Below, in pieces: positions 47,061 through 59,785 of a stretch of 64,000 nucleotides of DNA. Under the pieces are notes generated by a model that saw only the letters and a program-made list of their open reading frames with translations, had not been told where the DNA came from and did not search any database. Every line of letters starts with the position of its first letter. Position 1 is the first letter of the stretch. Made by a program: the position numbers and the translations under genes. Source of the stretch: Diprion similis (taxonomy: Eukaryota; Arthropoda; Insecta; Hymenoptera; Diprionidae); the NCBI RefSeq assembly GCF_021155765.1, contig NC_060117.1, positions 8,522,001-8,586,000 of the forward strand, read 5' to 3'.

Positions 47061-48723
47061 AGGCCTCACCCATCGACCTAAAACCGTGGTAACTTACCCA
47101 AGTATAGCATCGCCCTGAGCGCTTTACGGGTTGGACAGAGGCGCAGCGGATATCGAAGGTATATACGTGCAATTTGCACCGCTACTATGACGACTTCGTC
47201 CTTTGAAGGGGAATCGTTCGTGGAATGAGTCGCCGGCTTTGAGCGGTCCGCAGTTGATGGAGGTGGCAGATAACTAGAGAGACGGAAAGCTGTCGAGGTT
47301 CAAAGCCGTAGCCACTACTTGGAGATTTGAGAGGAAATTCGGTTCGCCAAATTCTCATCGTATCACTTACAGGTCCTCAACTGAGTTCTTACGAACTCCA
47401 TGCGATGTTGCATTCTTCAACCTGCATAACGAGAAATTTAACAATTGATCGCTGAGTAACCAAATAATGGATTGTCTCTTTCAAGGAGCCTGTTTAACAC
47501 TGACATTTTTATGATTTACCGATTTTTTAAATCAGATTCACACTTGATTGGAAGTCTGTTTACTTGAGGTCACAAAAAGTTATCCAACATCACTTGAATC
47601 CGTTTAAAGACGATCGAATTTTTTGGAAAATGTCTGAAATCATTTGTAGTCACTTACGTTATGTTCAACGGTTTAAGACAACTATAAAATCAGTTTGTAA
47701 AAATTAATATCGAAACTTACGAAATCGATGAAATCATAAATTTGAAGGATATCGTAAAATGTCGTACACAAGAAATATTCGAAATCACTTTGCTTTGCGC
47801 GATTGATTTGCAAATTGGCAAAATACAGTTTGATAGTAATCAGAAATTCTGGCCTGCCTGCAGGATTAATAACGTAAACGAGCATCATAATCAAGTTACA
47901 AGAGATGTTTCATCTGAGTGACTCGGATCTAGGAGCTTATCCACATCTATCCCCCCACAATTTGCCCCATGGAAATAGTCGAATGGCCACCTGGAGTTTA
48001 GGGGATCATGAAGAGGTGAACTGACTTTACTAGCTCGGGTACTTATCGTTAGGTCAGTCTCACAGACTGAGGCTAACGTATAAGAGGCTTTAGGGATGCT
48101 TACTTTCCGCTTCAGTGCCCACTGATGGAGCGCTCCTTCCTTCCTTCCTTTTCTCTCCAGAATAGCCGGGCAAATTCGACTGATACTTATTGTTATGTAT
48201 AAGTATTTCAGAAGTTTTTAAAACGAAGATTGTCTTCTGAACCCTCATTCTCAAAATCTACGTCCAAGCAAATCTCTTAACAATAAATATTAATTTGCAA
48301 AATTCTAAGAATTTATTTTTACAATAAAAATATGATGCCTTATTATATGAAAGAAATATAAAAGAATGTTTGATCCTTTAAACGAAAATGATCAGCTTTC
48401 GGATACAATGTGTTTGGCTAGTTAATTGTCAATTTTACTTGTACGTAACTTATTATTAATTGAATAACATTAATTATTATTCATTTGTTGAATAAGAATT
48501 CAGCAATTAAAATTGATCTTGATACATGTATGATAACAATTCATAATCTTCCATAAGAACTTTCAAACGTACATATGAATATCAAAATCTTAATCTTAGC
48601 ATTAATCTGAGACTCTCGGTGTCAAAGATTGACGAAATGTATAAAGTGGGAATTTTCAGAATCATATAGTCATATATATAATCATATAGTCACCTCAATG
48701 TGATTTTTGATCTAGGATATTCC

Positions 48724-48785
48724 ATGATTCGTTGTGCTGCAATTTATTACGCGATTTTTTTACTACTTTTCTCCAATTCACAAGG
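48724..48785 (+). CDS. possible signal-peptide first exon, unconfirmed
   Basis: ATG at 48724 opens MIRCAAIYYAIFLLLFSNSQ, a typical short hydrophobic secretion signal, followed directly by GTAAAT at 48786 as a possible splice donor (phase 1). A strong acceptor (TTGTTTTCAG) at about 50920 would add some 30 open codons, but with no recognisable domain. Twenty codons of hydrophobic sequence can arise by chance in AT-rich DNA, so this is a lead only. Confidence 0.15.
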
Positions 48786-49162
48786 TAAATCATGTTATAA
48801 ATTAGATGTTGATTTCGGTCATAGCGTCTCATGATTTATCACATGAACATTTTGGGCAGGGGTAACATGAATAATTAATCAATTCCAACCGGCCGAGTGA
48901 GTTAGCTCACAATCAGTCAGTTTTGACCGCACCGACGAAACTACTGTTTCTTAATTTAAAGTAAATTTTGGTAGCCGTTTTTGAATTATCGTGGGCAGGG
49001 CAAAACATGCTTCAGAACAAAACGTTTGACGTTACTGCCAATAACAATACTTCCAATTAATTGTTGCGAATGAAAAAAATATGCTAATTTGTCGATTTAT
49101 AACTTAATTCCTCGACTAGCCTACTTTTTCGCTCTCTACCTACTCGTATTATACCTATCGAT

Positions 49163-49335
49163 CGTGAGTTTTCTTAAACGCGGAAGGATTCATGCGCCTG
49201 ATCAGGCAACTGGAGTTACAGCTATTTGTTTTGACAACGTTTTGATACGATGCTTATTGTCAATCTGAACATAAGCCGTAACTCCGGTTACCTCAATCAG
49301 GCGCACGGATCGCTCCGCGTTTAGGGAAACTCACG
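49163..49335. mobile_element. short MITE-like element, 173 bp
   Basis: The left end CGTGAGTTTTCTTAAACGCG and the right end in reverse (CGTGAGTTTCCCTAAACGCG) match, and the pairing continues inward through GCGCCTGAT and GGAGTTAC for about 60 bases. It sits 21 bases from the next element. No target duplication was seen. Confidence 0.7.
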
Positions 49336-49360
49336 GTTTATGGTAAACCTACCTCCTTAA

Positions 49361-49589
49361 CCCTTCGTTGGCACCCCGTGTCATTTTAACCCGGACGAAT
49401 TGTTCATTGAATGCTCATTTTTCCGTCATTCAAAATTTCCAATAATTTTTTTAAACAATTTAATTTGACATTTTCCGAATTTCAATTTCACAGACATATT
49501 AAGGAATGTTCAAAGTATATTCCTGAACTAAAGGGTTGTTGTCGTAACCAGTGTGTCAAAATCGTGGCCAGAAGTGTGTCAAAGAAGGG
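49361..49589. mobile_element. piggyBac-type MITE with TTAA target duplication
   Basis: A 229-base element flanked by TTAA at 49357-49360 and 49590-49593. The termini are inverted: CCCTTCGTTGGCAC on the left, and CCCTTCTTTGACAC as the reverse of the right. TTAA duplications with ends beginning CCC are diagnostic of piggyBac. There is no transposase. The Cys-rich open frame that covers it is incidental. Confidence 0.75.
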
Positions 49590-49593
49590 TTAA

Positions 49594-50451
49594 AATATCT
49601 CTTACAATTAGTATAACTTTTTGATACCAGCCCTTGCGGCTTTCCCAACATTGCTCTATGTAATGGATGCAGTGTTATACTTCCGGAATGAAACTTTACC
49701 AGCAGATAGACGCTTCTCGTAAAATTTCGCACAATAGTAGGTGCACGGAGAAACAATGCCGGCTGCACGAATGGACTGCCATGCTTCGGCCTGACCGGCA
49801 AGCCTCCCTAGTTCTCTAGTTCCTCAATTTCACTGTTTCCGGTTCCGTTACTGTATTGTACGGGGATTCTGGTACATTGCAGAAACCGTTGGGTATATAT
49901 TCCGTGAATAGATATAACAGTAAGCCCGACAATAGCTGTGATCCAATAGTCTTGCTGCTTCAATGCAGCATTTCATAATTTACTGCAGCGGATCTCTCCA
50001 TTATCTTGCATGCACATCGTCAAATGACCGAAGACTCATGCTCCGCTTACCATTCACCTACATACCGAGTGATTTCTGTGATACGCCCCACGGAAACCCC
50101 CAATTATCGGCAAATCAGCGTACAAATGTACTCTGAGCATCTCCTCTGCTCTTTTGTTGCACGCGCGTGCTGCTTATCACACCTTCTCTCTCTTATAATG
50201 TCATAACTAACCTCACTTGTCATTTACATAATGTATAAAAAATACAAATAAAAAATAAATGTTATAAATAATTAATTGGTACAAAGCGTAAGAAAAGAAA
50301 GCTTCGCTTTCGTCGGTTTTCCCACGACGCCTCAATTCTTCTTTTTTTTACACAAAATTATTCCCGTCAACGTTTTACATGAAAAATTGGGAGTTTGAAT
50401 GGGGATAAGCTTGTTTAATAATACACCATAATTATTATATCGACTAAAGTT
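49594..50451. other. intergenic, no gene seen
   Basis: The first part is moderately GC-rich with short frames on both strands and no domain. From 50220 on it is AT-rich. Confidence 0.4.
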
Positions 50452-50670
50452 TAATGATCTTTGATTTCAGATAATTTCCAGCTGAGGTATAGTGAACACC
50501 GCAAATCATCTTTTTCCAAAGACGTTCTTAAAAAAGCATTGTCACCGTCCTGTTTGTCGATATTTTCGCATAAAAAAATCACAGAATGTTATTGAAATGA
50601 TACTTAATAATGTTCAAAAGGTTTGAATAAATTTTCTCTATCCAAACTTATAAAAAAAAATTCGCCAAAA
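50452..50670 (+). repeat. half copy of the 2740-3390 foldback element
   Basis: From AATGATCTTTGATTTCAGAT to CTCTATCCA, about 220 bases follow the sequence at 3148-3365 closely, including TTTCCAGCTGAGGTA and GTCGATATTTTCGCAT. Only the right half is present. This proves the family is dispersed. Confidence 0.8.
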
Positions 50671-52050
50671 AAGTGTTGTTAACAAACCCCCCTTAATCTA
50701 ATGGGTGATTGAGAATCCTTCATTCTTTCAAAACGAAAACCTAGTCTTTTTACATAGTTGTCCAAAGTAATAGAGTCTTAACAGTATTAAAAACTTTCAT
50801 TCAATTTTCAACCTCTGAAAAACGAGAATTAATCAAGCTTAGAGTAGGTATTGTGTAGAGTCGAGTTGTTTCAACAGTGCCAAGCTCGCGAAATGCTGTA
50901 CAATACACTTTGTTTTCAGTTATAGTCGCACATTATGTCGTAATAAACACACTTGCTGCAACAGCCCTTGACTATAAAGGAAAACGTTGCTTCAGAGAAA
51001 CTTTCCAGTAGTTTAACGAGAGTTTTTGCTCAATTACTACTCGCAAATAGTTTAGATAAACTTACAAATCTAACATATTGTATTGGTTCGATGAAAGGGT
51101 TTCGGGCACTTAGAGGAATTGTTATAATAATGCGCTTTGCGGAAGATGTGATGAAATCAAGGGAAGCACGCGTATCTTATTTATTATAATCTTCCCAAAA
51201 ATTATCCAGATAATTAATCTGCAATATATCTGTTCCGATACAAATAGAGACGCAGAAGATAAAAAGGTCGTTCTGTTGTTTCGAGGACCGGGCGTCGCAG
51301 CGAGTTTATGACTAATTACTCCTATGAATCAGGGGCTAGAAAGTTAACGCCGCCATCAATTACACCCGGAATATTCAAACAAATTGGCTTTCAGGCGCAA
51401 CTCTGCTTTTTACCACAAAACCATAAGCTCTGACCCGAGCACTCAATTATTCATAACGGGCAATCGCGTAATGGGCTGGTTACCACTGCTTCTGATGCCT
51501 CTCGCCGTTACCGTCACAGCTTCATGCACTATGCGATAATCCGGCACCAATCTGGCTTGTTTTGCTCGTCAATGTCCCTCTACCGTTAGCTATGGATCTC
51601 TTTTTGCAACATCCATGTGCCCAGCGATGCTGGGCTATTGAAAAACCTTATCCAACTAGCCCCGGAATCAATATGCTGTGAAACTGCATTCTGAAATTTC
51701 CAAACCCGATTTAATATCAATCGACGTCGTTGGATCATAGTCCCCTTAAGGTGATCCGAATGACTCTGTGATCATTATTTATCTCCGTAATTGTAAGATT
51801 GATCAATGGGTGAAATCTTTTTAAACGTATCTGAGTAGTTTATTTTGGTAGTAGTCTGGTAACTTGGGTAGAAAAAATCTATTCTTTGTTTCTTCCATAT
51901 TTCGAAAGTTAAATATATTGTGAGTACATTGTAAAAATTTTAGACCGAAATTCGAAATATTAATCAAATTATAAAGAATACTTCAGAGCGTCTTGCTAAA
52001 TTGTACAAAAACTCCCGGATCTCAAAGGCGGAAAATGACACATAAAGGCT
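50671..52050. other. intergenic, no gene seen
   Basis: A GC-richer patch lies at 51280-51660. A 78-codon frame at 50953-51189 shows no domain. Nothing else is supported. Confidence 0.4.
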
Positions 52051-52314
52051 TTTTTGTAACACCTGCATGGAAAGTCCACTTTTATGCACCATTTACAATC
52101 ACCGAAAGTGGTCTTTTATACACATGTGCGGGAAAAACTTTCGCGCATTGCTAGCGGTGCGAGAAAAAATTCTTCGCACATTGCTGGCGGTGTATGAAAA
52201 ACCTTCGCACATTGCTGGCGGTGTGCGAAAAGGGCGGTCTTATCCACAGTTTTCATTCTTTGACTGGTTTCAATTTGTTATGTCAGACTTTCCATTACAG
52301 GTGTAACAAAAAAT
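52051..52314. mobile_element. foldback element, family copy 2
   Basis: The left end TTTTTGTAACACCTGCATGG and the right end (TTACAGGTGTAACAAAAAAT) are inverted repeats. The same ends are found at 7905-7930 and 8150-8179. To its right, 52330-52400 contains a further palindromic pair (AGTTGGCAATGCC and GGGCATTGCCAACT) and GCGCACTAGTAT, as in copy 1, so the real element may extend to about 52420. Internal sequence differs between the copies. Confidence 0.65.
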
Positions 52315-53735
52315 AGAGTTCGATATTAATGCGAAAGTTGGCAATGCCAACTCGCGTGAATGCGCCGCACTCGTGCGGGCATTGCCAACTTCGCGCACTA
52401 GTATCGAAAAATACTATTAAAGTAGCCAGAATGAGTCGCGGGGCAGAAAAAGTTGCTGAGAATGATGCCTACGAAGAAATTGAAGACGTATTATACGCCC
52501 CAGGCATAGACGATTAATGTAAGTGCGATTTTTCTAAATCTGTTCTTGAAACTTCAAACGCGTTTTTCTCGAGACAACGTTTTTACGATCGACCCGGGTA
52601 AAAAAAATGTTTCCATCCAACCTGGGATAGGGCTGAAATTTTAGCCACTCACCTTTTTTCTTGAGACGATGACTTCAGTGCTTCAAATCTATAACAAAAA
52701 ATTAAAAAACAGAAACAAATTTTTTTCGCACAATCTTAGATACCATTATTAATATATTAAAAAATCAAACTGACTAAATTTTATTTTCTCGTAAAAGAAA
52801 ATCCCGGAAAAAGCATTAAAAAACGTGCAAGTTACCAGACTACTACCTTAAATTCTTGGAGTTATTTTCCTTTCACAAATCAAAGCTTAACGCATGAATC
52901 GCATTAGCTTGGCAACGATCTTCCTGGAATTTGTCAGCTTTGACGCGTTCCGGAAATGCCTTGTGAATACATTGGAATAGACCATACAACGAGAAATACA
53001 CATACTGGGTGGTCACACATCGTACGTTATGCGTGGATTGATACATAAATCTGTAATACGGTTGTCAACCTCATGTCGCACGTATTTCGAAGTACTCGAG
53101 TGTCGTAGAATCGAATGATCAAAAGCGCATACGTATATCTAATATGTCAAGGTATGCAATCAGAAAACGTTTTTTCTTTTTACTTGTAGTGTATCGAATA
53201 GAGTAGGGCTAAAGAGTCAGAAAAACTGAAAATCAGATTGTTCGAAATTTTGGATATCATAAAAACGAATATAAGAGAATAGATGTTGTCAGAAATTTTT
53301 AGTCCCAAATGTTGCCAACAAAAAGCTGAAGTTTACTTGAAATTTATTTGGTAGAGGCCTCTGTTATCCGATCCAATAACTTTAGAAAATGTTATTTTAA
53401 GAATTCAGAGATCTAGAATCCAATAATGTAAATGTCAATATTGCAGAAAACAAATCTGTAAAATCTTTCATTATCAAGTAATTCAGACGAGTTATCGGTA
53501 CACATACACGACTTTTGTCTTTCGAGGTTCAATAGCAATAGCAGACAGTTTCATGCCGGTTGAGATATTCAGATTGCAGAATATATGAACAAGAAAGATT
53601 TCTAGTCTCTACAGAAAAATAAAGGTGTTGCCAGTATTACCATGACTTAAAGTACCCATAATTCCGGGCTCACTTTTGAAATGGATAAGTTTTCGCGACG
53701 CCGATAATTCTCGTCTCATCGTCTCTTACAAAACC

Positions 53736-54260
53736 ATGGCGTCATCAAATTATGCGAAGACTATGTTCATGTACTTTATGACCAGCTTTACATTAGGTAT
53801 GTGTATTTGAATTCACGTGCAATTCATTCCAATGAGCTCATGCGCTAACCTCAAAATTCATTGTCACTTGGATGAACTCACGAAACTTTTTTCCGTATTT
53901 ACCATTTCAAGGTGCAAAATCAATCAATTAATTGCAAAATCATTCGTTTGCATTGATGTTGCAATGGGTTGATCCTACCATTAATCACACGATGTGTCAC
54001 TTTGCCCCACCCCTTTGCCCTCCCCTATCTATAGACTTATCCAATAGATCTAAAACACTAATGACCTCGTTGTTAACGAATTTTTAAATATATTACTCTA
54101 ATAAAGATACTCGTCTTTTTCAGGTGTGGCAGTGCAGTCCATGCTTGGTTACAAAGAATATCGTCGTATGAGAAACGATGTCAATCCTCCAGTTGCACTG
54201 AGTTTAAACGAATTGACATTAAACGAGGATCACTTCTTGAAAGATCAACAAAGTGCGTGA
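53736..54260 (+). CDS. small single-pass membrane protein, 65 aa, 2 exons
   Basis: Exons 53736-53796 and 54124-54260 join in phase 1. The ATG has a good context (AAACCATGG), the donor is GTATGT and the acceptor TTTTTCAG, and an AATAAA signal lies at 54371-54376, about 110 bases past the TGA. The product starts MASSNYAKTMFMYFMTSFTL, one hydrophobic segment (about residues 10-30), followed by a basic patch (YKEYRRMR, 30-37) and an acidic, polar tail ending LKDQQSA. This layout is typical of tiny mitochondrial inner-membrane assembly factors such as COX14, but I cannot match it to one. A GTGCGT at 54253 could be another donor, in which case more exons follow. It is unrelated to the esterases. 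Confidence 0.5.
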
Positions 54261-56863
54261 AAATATCGAATAACCACACATATTGAAGTGATTGGAGCCT
54301 TAGGTAGTTACTTTGTAATTACAGAACAGTATTCCAAAACCTAAAATGCAAACTGTGATAGCTATACGAAAATAAACGTCAAAATCCATCTCAGTTCGGA
54401 CAGCACGAAAAAACTGGAATATGTTGTTTTCTCAGGTAAAAAGGAGACCCGTATATTCTGGTTTGACTGGAAAAAAAATTTACCACAAATTTATTACCGT
54501 TCGAACATTTACGCGCAGCTGCTGCAACCGTATTATGATCTAGTAAAACGAACAAATTGTTACTTCAATACGTATATCTTGGGAACGAATTAACACATTT
54601 GCAAGTTTGTGGTCTGATTTTGTAAAGCTTCTGGCATTCTTTCAAAGCCTATAAAAAAACAGGAAGATTTTCGAAAATCAGAAATATAGCGTCTTTTTTT
54701 CGAAAATTTGAAAAATCTGATATTCTCAAGTCCCCAGTCTTTCTTATACATTTCGTACAATATTCGTATGAATATGATATGCTCAAATATTTCATGAATT
54801 TTATTGATGCTACGACACTACTTCGAATGAAAAAACCACACTCTTATCTTGTAATGAACTCTTTCAATTTTTCGACTAATTTTAATGTTTTCACAAAGAT
54901 CACTGGGTGTTTCTGGATTATTTATTAAACGAGAGGATTAACTTTCTACACCACAATGAAACCTTGTTCACGGTCGAGACTATAGTTTGAAATTTCATGC
55001 TGTCAAAAAGTTGTATAACGGAACGAGACAGAATTTGCAATTCCATTTGATAAACGACCGAGCTTTATGTTCGTCGCGACATGGTCACGTTACCCAAAAC
55101 GCAGTGCAAGCAATGTATCTTCATTTCAGTCAGAGTATTAGGTAATGAGTCCGCAAATTATACGAGAAATTTCACTGGTCTGACCTGGTTAGTGGAGCTC
55201 ACTGATTTCGACGACACTTGAAATGTGAAAAACGTATTCATAACTCAATCGCTGTTCCACGTACTGCAATGCTGAGAGCGGGGTGGAATTCCGAATTTGA
55301 AAAGTTCCGGAAGCGCTAAATTTTGGATTCATTTCTTCACTTCAAGTTTAGCCATCAAATCATTCGGAACTTTTCAGATTCTGAACTTCAACGTCGCCCC
55401 GTCAGGATCGATCTCTAAACGTAGATGATCCAGTACTTATTCATGGCAGTTTGAGAGGGAAAATTTAATTTCGCTTTCAAAGCTTACGTGACGATAATCG
55501 GATAGATTAACTCTCAGACTGATGTGAAATTGACTTTTACAGAAGTAACATAAGAATTATGGAATAGAATGACTCAAAGCAACACCTGCGGAACGAAAAA
55601 CAGAAAAAAGACGGTTGATGCAACAAATTTTGACATTTTAGCGATTCCTGCAGCTTATTATTTATTTTACTATATTTTATTTTTTTATTTTTACATTTAC
55701 TAATTTTTAGACACGCGTGCTTTTTATTGATGACGTTACTAGAATTTTTTTAACGATAATTTTTCCGCGTGATAATTTGAACTGTCGATCAAGTAACTTG
55801 GCGCAGTAAATCGAACAGAAAGCTATAGTAACTAGAAACAAAAAACCGAAGCAGTTTCTTATTTTTTTGGAGAGGCAGTAAATACAGCAATAATTTTTTT
55901 CTTGTAGGTTATGTGAGATAACTTTTTGAAAAAAATTACTCGTTTCCTTTTAGGATTCAATTACATGTGCCGAACTATTCACAACAATTACAATCTTTTT
56001 CTGCACAATACTAAGTTTGAAAAACATATAAAAGTATTTCTCATCAAACTACGAAATTTTAATTAGGGTTTTATCAAAATTTTTTCTACTGAGAAAAACA
56101 TTTTTTATCGCAGAAATCCAAAGTTTTACTAAATAAGGTGCATTCAAACGTAATGGTTTTCCATATTTTTGTTTATAACATATAGAAAAATGAGTTTAAA
56201 ATAATCATAAAATTAAAAAGAACTTCTGTTGTTTTACCATTTTTTTTTTGCTATATAAGCTATAAAGCTGAAAAAAAAACAATAAAGAAGTCCAAGAAGG
56301 TTTTTTGCACAGACTCATTTCAGTGTTGAAAAAAAACCGCTACACATACATATTAGGAGTGTTGCCAGGTTTTAAAAACCGAAAATTGGGTTCACAAATC
56401 TCATTCGTTGCGACCATAAATCGAAAAATCTCAACACGATGAGGGAATGACTTTATTTTGTGGGACATTTTTTGAAATTGATTATCCGTTTTATGTATTT
56501 GTCGTGGTGCAATAAAAGCTTTGACATACAATTAACACTCATTTTCGAACATTTCAGCAATATTCAATCAATAAGAATATTGTTACATTTGAGATGAACA
56601 TATTTTTTATTATTGTTTTCGGACTGAGGGATAAGGTGAGGGAATGACTTAAAACACATATTTTTTCGTAATTTTTTTATGCCGGTAACGATATAAAAAC
56701 ACTCACCTTACATCACGGTATTGAAAATATATTTACTTACTTGAGGATTTACTCATAGAAAAATAATATGGATCCAGAATATTAGGAATTATAGTGTTAA
56801 TTCATAGCTTTGCCCATGGTTAATACCAATGGAACAAGAAATGTTGCAACTGAAACGTTACTA
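54261..56863. other. intergenic, no gene seen
   Basis: After the 3' flank of the small gene the sequence is AT-rich with long A and T runs. A 122-base inverted repeat lies at 55279-55400. The last part would hold the 3' untranslated region of esterase C, whose first bases after the stop (TAACGTTTC) also follow the stop of esterase A. Confidence 0.4.
55279..55400. repeat. 122-bp inverted repeat, related to 11545-11630
   Basis: GGGGTGGAATTCCGAATTTG with AAAAGTTCCGGAA on the left pairs with the reverse of the right end (GAATCTGAAAAGTTCCGAA). A related single arm is at 11545-11580 (CGAATTTGAAAGCTCCGAAA). Confidence 0.5.
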
Positions 56864-59723
56864 CTAATCCTTGTAAGTCTCACGGAGACGTTTCCAGAAC
56901 TGTATGGTGTCCTGGTCAGGATTGACTCCGGGAATAATTTCCGCCCCGATAGCCATATAATTTTTTGCGGTGGTTGTAACGGGTTCCCATTTCGCGTTGA
57001 TTAGATCGTCGAGTTTGGGAGTTGGATTTCTTAAAAGGAAAAACAATAACATTCCTCAATTATACAAGGATGATTGCACGGTGGCTTGCAGGTATGGATC
57101 ATGTAACTTTTATACTCACCCAGTCCTCGCAAAGTCAGTCCACATTCGCAGGAATCTTTTCGAGATCAACTCCTCCGTTGAACCCGGCTCAATGAAGTTT
57201 ATATGACGAAAATGGCCCGGATAGAAGATAAATGGAAGCTCATCACCATGCGCGACACCTGTTTAATAGACAAGGAATCATTTGTACTTGTTGAGTATTG
57301 TGATATTAGATCCCGGAAATAACTTTAAAATTATAACTTATAATACGGAGTATATTGAATTAAATTTAATGTCACTAGATCTGACATTATACTTGAATGA
57401 ATCGAGTTAAACCATAACCAGATACAGTGTGAGGCTACACAGCATCTGCTCAAGCATTTTATGGTATGTTCAATTAGCTCTTTTTTCATTGTACTGGTCT
57501 TCCGGATTGATTAAAACATCATTAGTCGAAATTTATTGGAAGCCATGTAATAATTGATAAACCGCGATGTCGTACCTTCGATGTCTTTCTCGACGAAATT
57601 CGTTGTGGAAAGTTTTCGAGGCGGGTTATGGAAGAACCGATACAGGTAGGTTGGAGACTTTGCTCTGCTTCGAATCTCAACTAGATCGTGGATGCCAACA
57701 AGGTACTCAATGTCCCCGGTGTACTGGATGTAGTCCTCAATCACATCTGCGTTAAATGGTTTATCCTTGAAATAAAATTTCTTGATCTCTTTGATGGCAA
57801 TCGGGATCTTTGATAGATGCAATTTGCAGAGATGGTGAGAAGCCGTAGTCTCGAAATATTGGTCACCATTGGCATACACTTCATCGGTTAAACCTGAGAG
57901 AAATAAAATTAAGATTTAAATGTTTGTTCCGAACTCAGTTGCTGAACAAAACTCCAGAAGAATTTTTTATACGCACAACCACCAGTGGAAAATGATAATC
58001 ATCGGATGGTCAATCATAACTGTAAAGCTTGCTCACCTACGGTGCAGTCGAGCCCTTCGTGACTGACGTAGCCGAGCATCAGCGGCACATCGTAACAACC
58101 ATCTGCCGGAATCTCGCGAGCAGAACGTGGGAGAAATGGTTCCGGACTTTTGTTATCGACGGAGACTCCGAAGGCGGCAATGTTTAGATATTTTTCCTAG
58201 GACCCGATGAAAAGAAAAATAACATTGAATTAGTGATGTTATACTCATGAAATAATGGATTTGAATGACCTACAGAGTGATTGGCCAGCCTGAAAATGTA
58301 ATTTGATTTCATAAGATCAAATGGCCAGACTTGTAAACATGCAACAGTCCGTCTTTACAAACCGAATAAGAATTATTGATTTTGATTATTGTAGATGTAA
58401 CAAACGCAGTCAGCGCAGTATTACATCGTGTAATGCCAAACAATAATATCCAAAAACTTTTGTTTTATGCTTTCTTTTTTTCTTTTTTTTTTTGAATATT
58501 GCATTAGTGGGTATTTTATGTAAAGTTACGTTGTGATGAGATGATGAGTAGATTTTGATAATAGTCAAGATAAGTGCCATTTTACTCGGTCGGTAAATAC
58601 TGACTACGGCATCCTTTTAAATCACGAACTTATACCAACTTCCGGAGTTAGGATATCCTCCTGAGCTTTAGCGAGTTCGAGGGCTGGAATGGTGCGAAGA
58701 AATTTAACGATCTCATGCGGGTCCTTGGTGTCCTTTCCAAGATGTTTAACAAGTCGATGCGCCATCTCGACAGTCTCAGAAACACTAGCCCAAGGACTGA
58801 AAGCTACGCCACTCTGCGCGATCGCCTTATCAAAAAGACCTGTGCAGATGAGAATTAGATTAATACAGACAGTAAGGAGATTAGAATAAAATTTCTTGAA
58901 ACTGACCTTTGGAGAGGGGTGAGAGCAGGTGATAATGAACAGATGAGCCTCCAGCGCTGTGTCCAAAGATCGTAATATTCTTTGGATTGCCGCCAAATTT
59001 CTCGATGTTTTCTCTCACCCATTTGAGCCCTGCGACCTGATCCTTAAGTCCAATATTTCCAGGCGCCACTTCATGGTCGAGTTGTAGGAAACCTGCAAAA
59101 TTGTACGAATATAAAAATCGCTTGTGTTTAACAATATATCGAATAGCAAGAAGCGTGCACTCACCAAAAACACCAAGTCTGTAGTTTATGCGCACGATTA
59201 CGATATCCATCTTTACCAACCGGTCTGGACCGTAGAGATTTGAACCACCGTCACCCCATATGAAACCTCCACCATGAATCCACACCATCACCGGTCGTGA
59301 ACCCTCCAGTGAGGGAGTCGCGACGTTCAGGTAAAGACAATCGTCATCTCCCTCAATTTGACGAGAACACTCGTCGCGTTGTGGGCATTGGTTTCCTTCT
59401 GCCAAAGCATGCCGTATTCCTGTCCATGGCTGTAGAGGCTGAGGCTCCTAAAAAGTCGCGCAAAATGGTTTTTTTTCGTAAACCAACATCTGAACATTCC
59501 TCGAACCATACATCGAAATGTATTTGAGATGTCATCAAAACGGTGAAAATTGTTCTCTAATTCTAGGCTATCAGCTATGGATATTCACCTTGAACCTAAG
59601 ATCTCCGACCGGAGGTGCTGCGTAAGGAACTCCTTCAAAAGATATAAAGGACCCTCCGAATTCATTCTCGATCTCGGCACCTTGGAGCAATCCTTGTTTC
59701 ACGTTGACAACTGGACCAGCCAT
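56864..59723 (-). CDS. carboxylesterase C, intact, 8 exons
   Basis: Type-B carboxylesterase. Minus-strand exons: 59723-59589, 59447-59165, 59092-58907, 58839-58640, 58196-58037, 57893-57576, 57258-57120, 57029-56864. They give 528 residues, with exons 5 and 6 each one codon longer than in A. The start MAGPVVNVKQGL is chosen by homology and its GCCATGG context; an in-frame ATG farther upstream (59864) would add about 47 residues. HGGGF forms the oxyanion hole. The elbow is GHSAG, so His replaces the usual Glu next to Ser185. The acid is Glu315 in VSHEG and the base is His431 in GVAHGDE. No clear signal peptide follows from the chosen start. Splice sites are standard. It lies downstream of D in the same direction. 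The catalytic set is complete, so activity is expected; the substrate is unknown. Confidence 0.95.
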
Positions 59724-59785
59724 GGCAACGCTCTTCCAGAACACGGCACACAATAAGCAACTCGTTGCTTTTCTGTGTGTGTGTA

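Larger units (their letters stand above)
45696..49162. other. intergenic, no confirmed gene
   Basis: Contains the dispersed repeats near 46568 and 46795-47060, a GC-richer patch at 47050-47400 and motif-rich sequence at 47560-47780. A possible signal-peptide exon at 48724-48785 is listed separately. No other coding evidence was found. Confidence 0.35.

Noticed and set aside
49411-49593. Cys-rich 60-codon frame that looks like a small secreted peptide
   Set aside because: It lies almost wholly inside a TTAA-flanked MITE, its end is the terminal inverted repeat, and its frame does not match the upstream signal-peptide exon.
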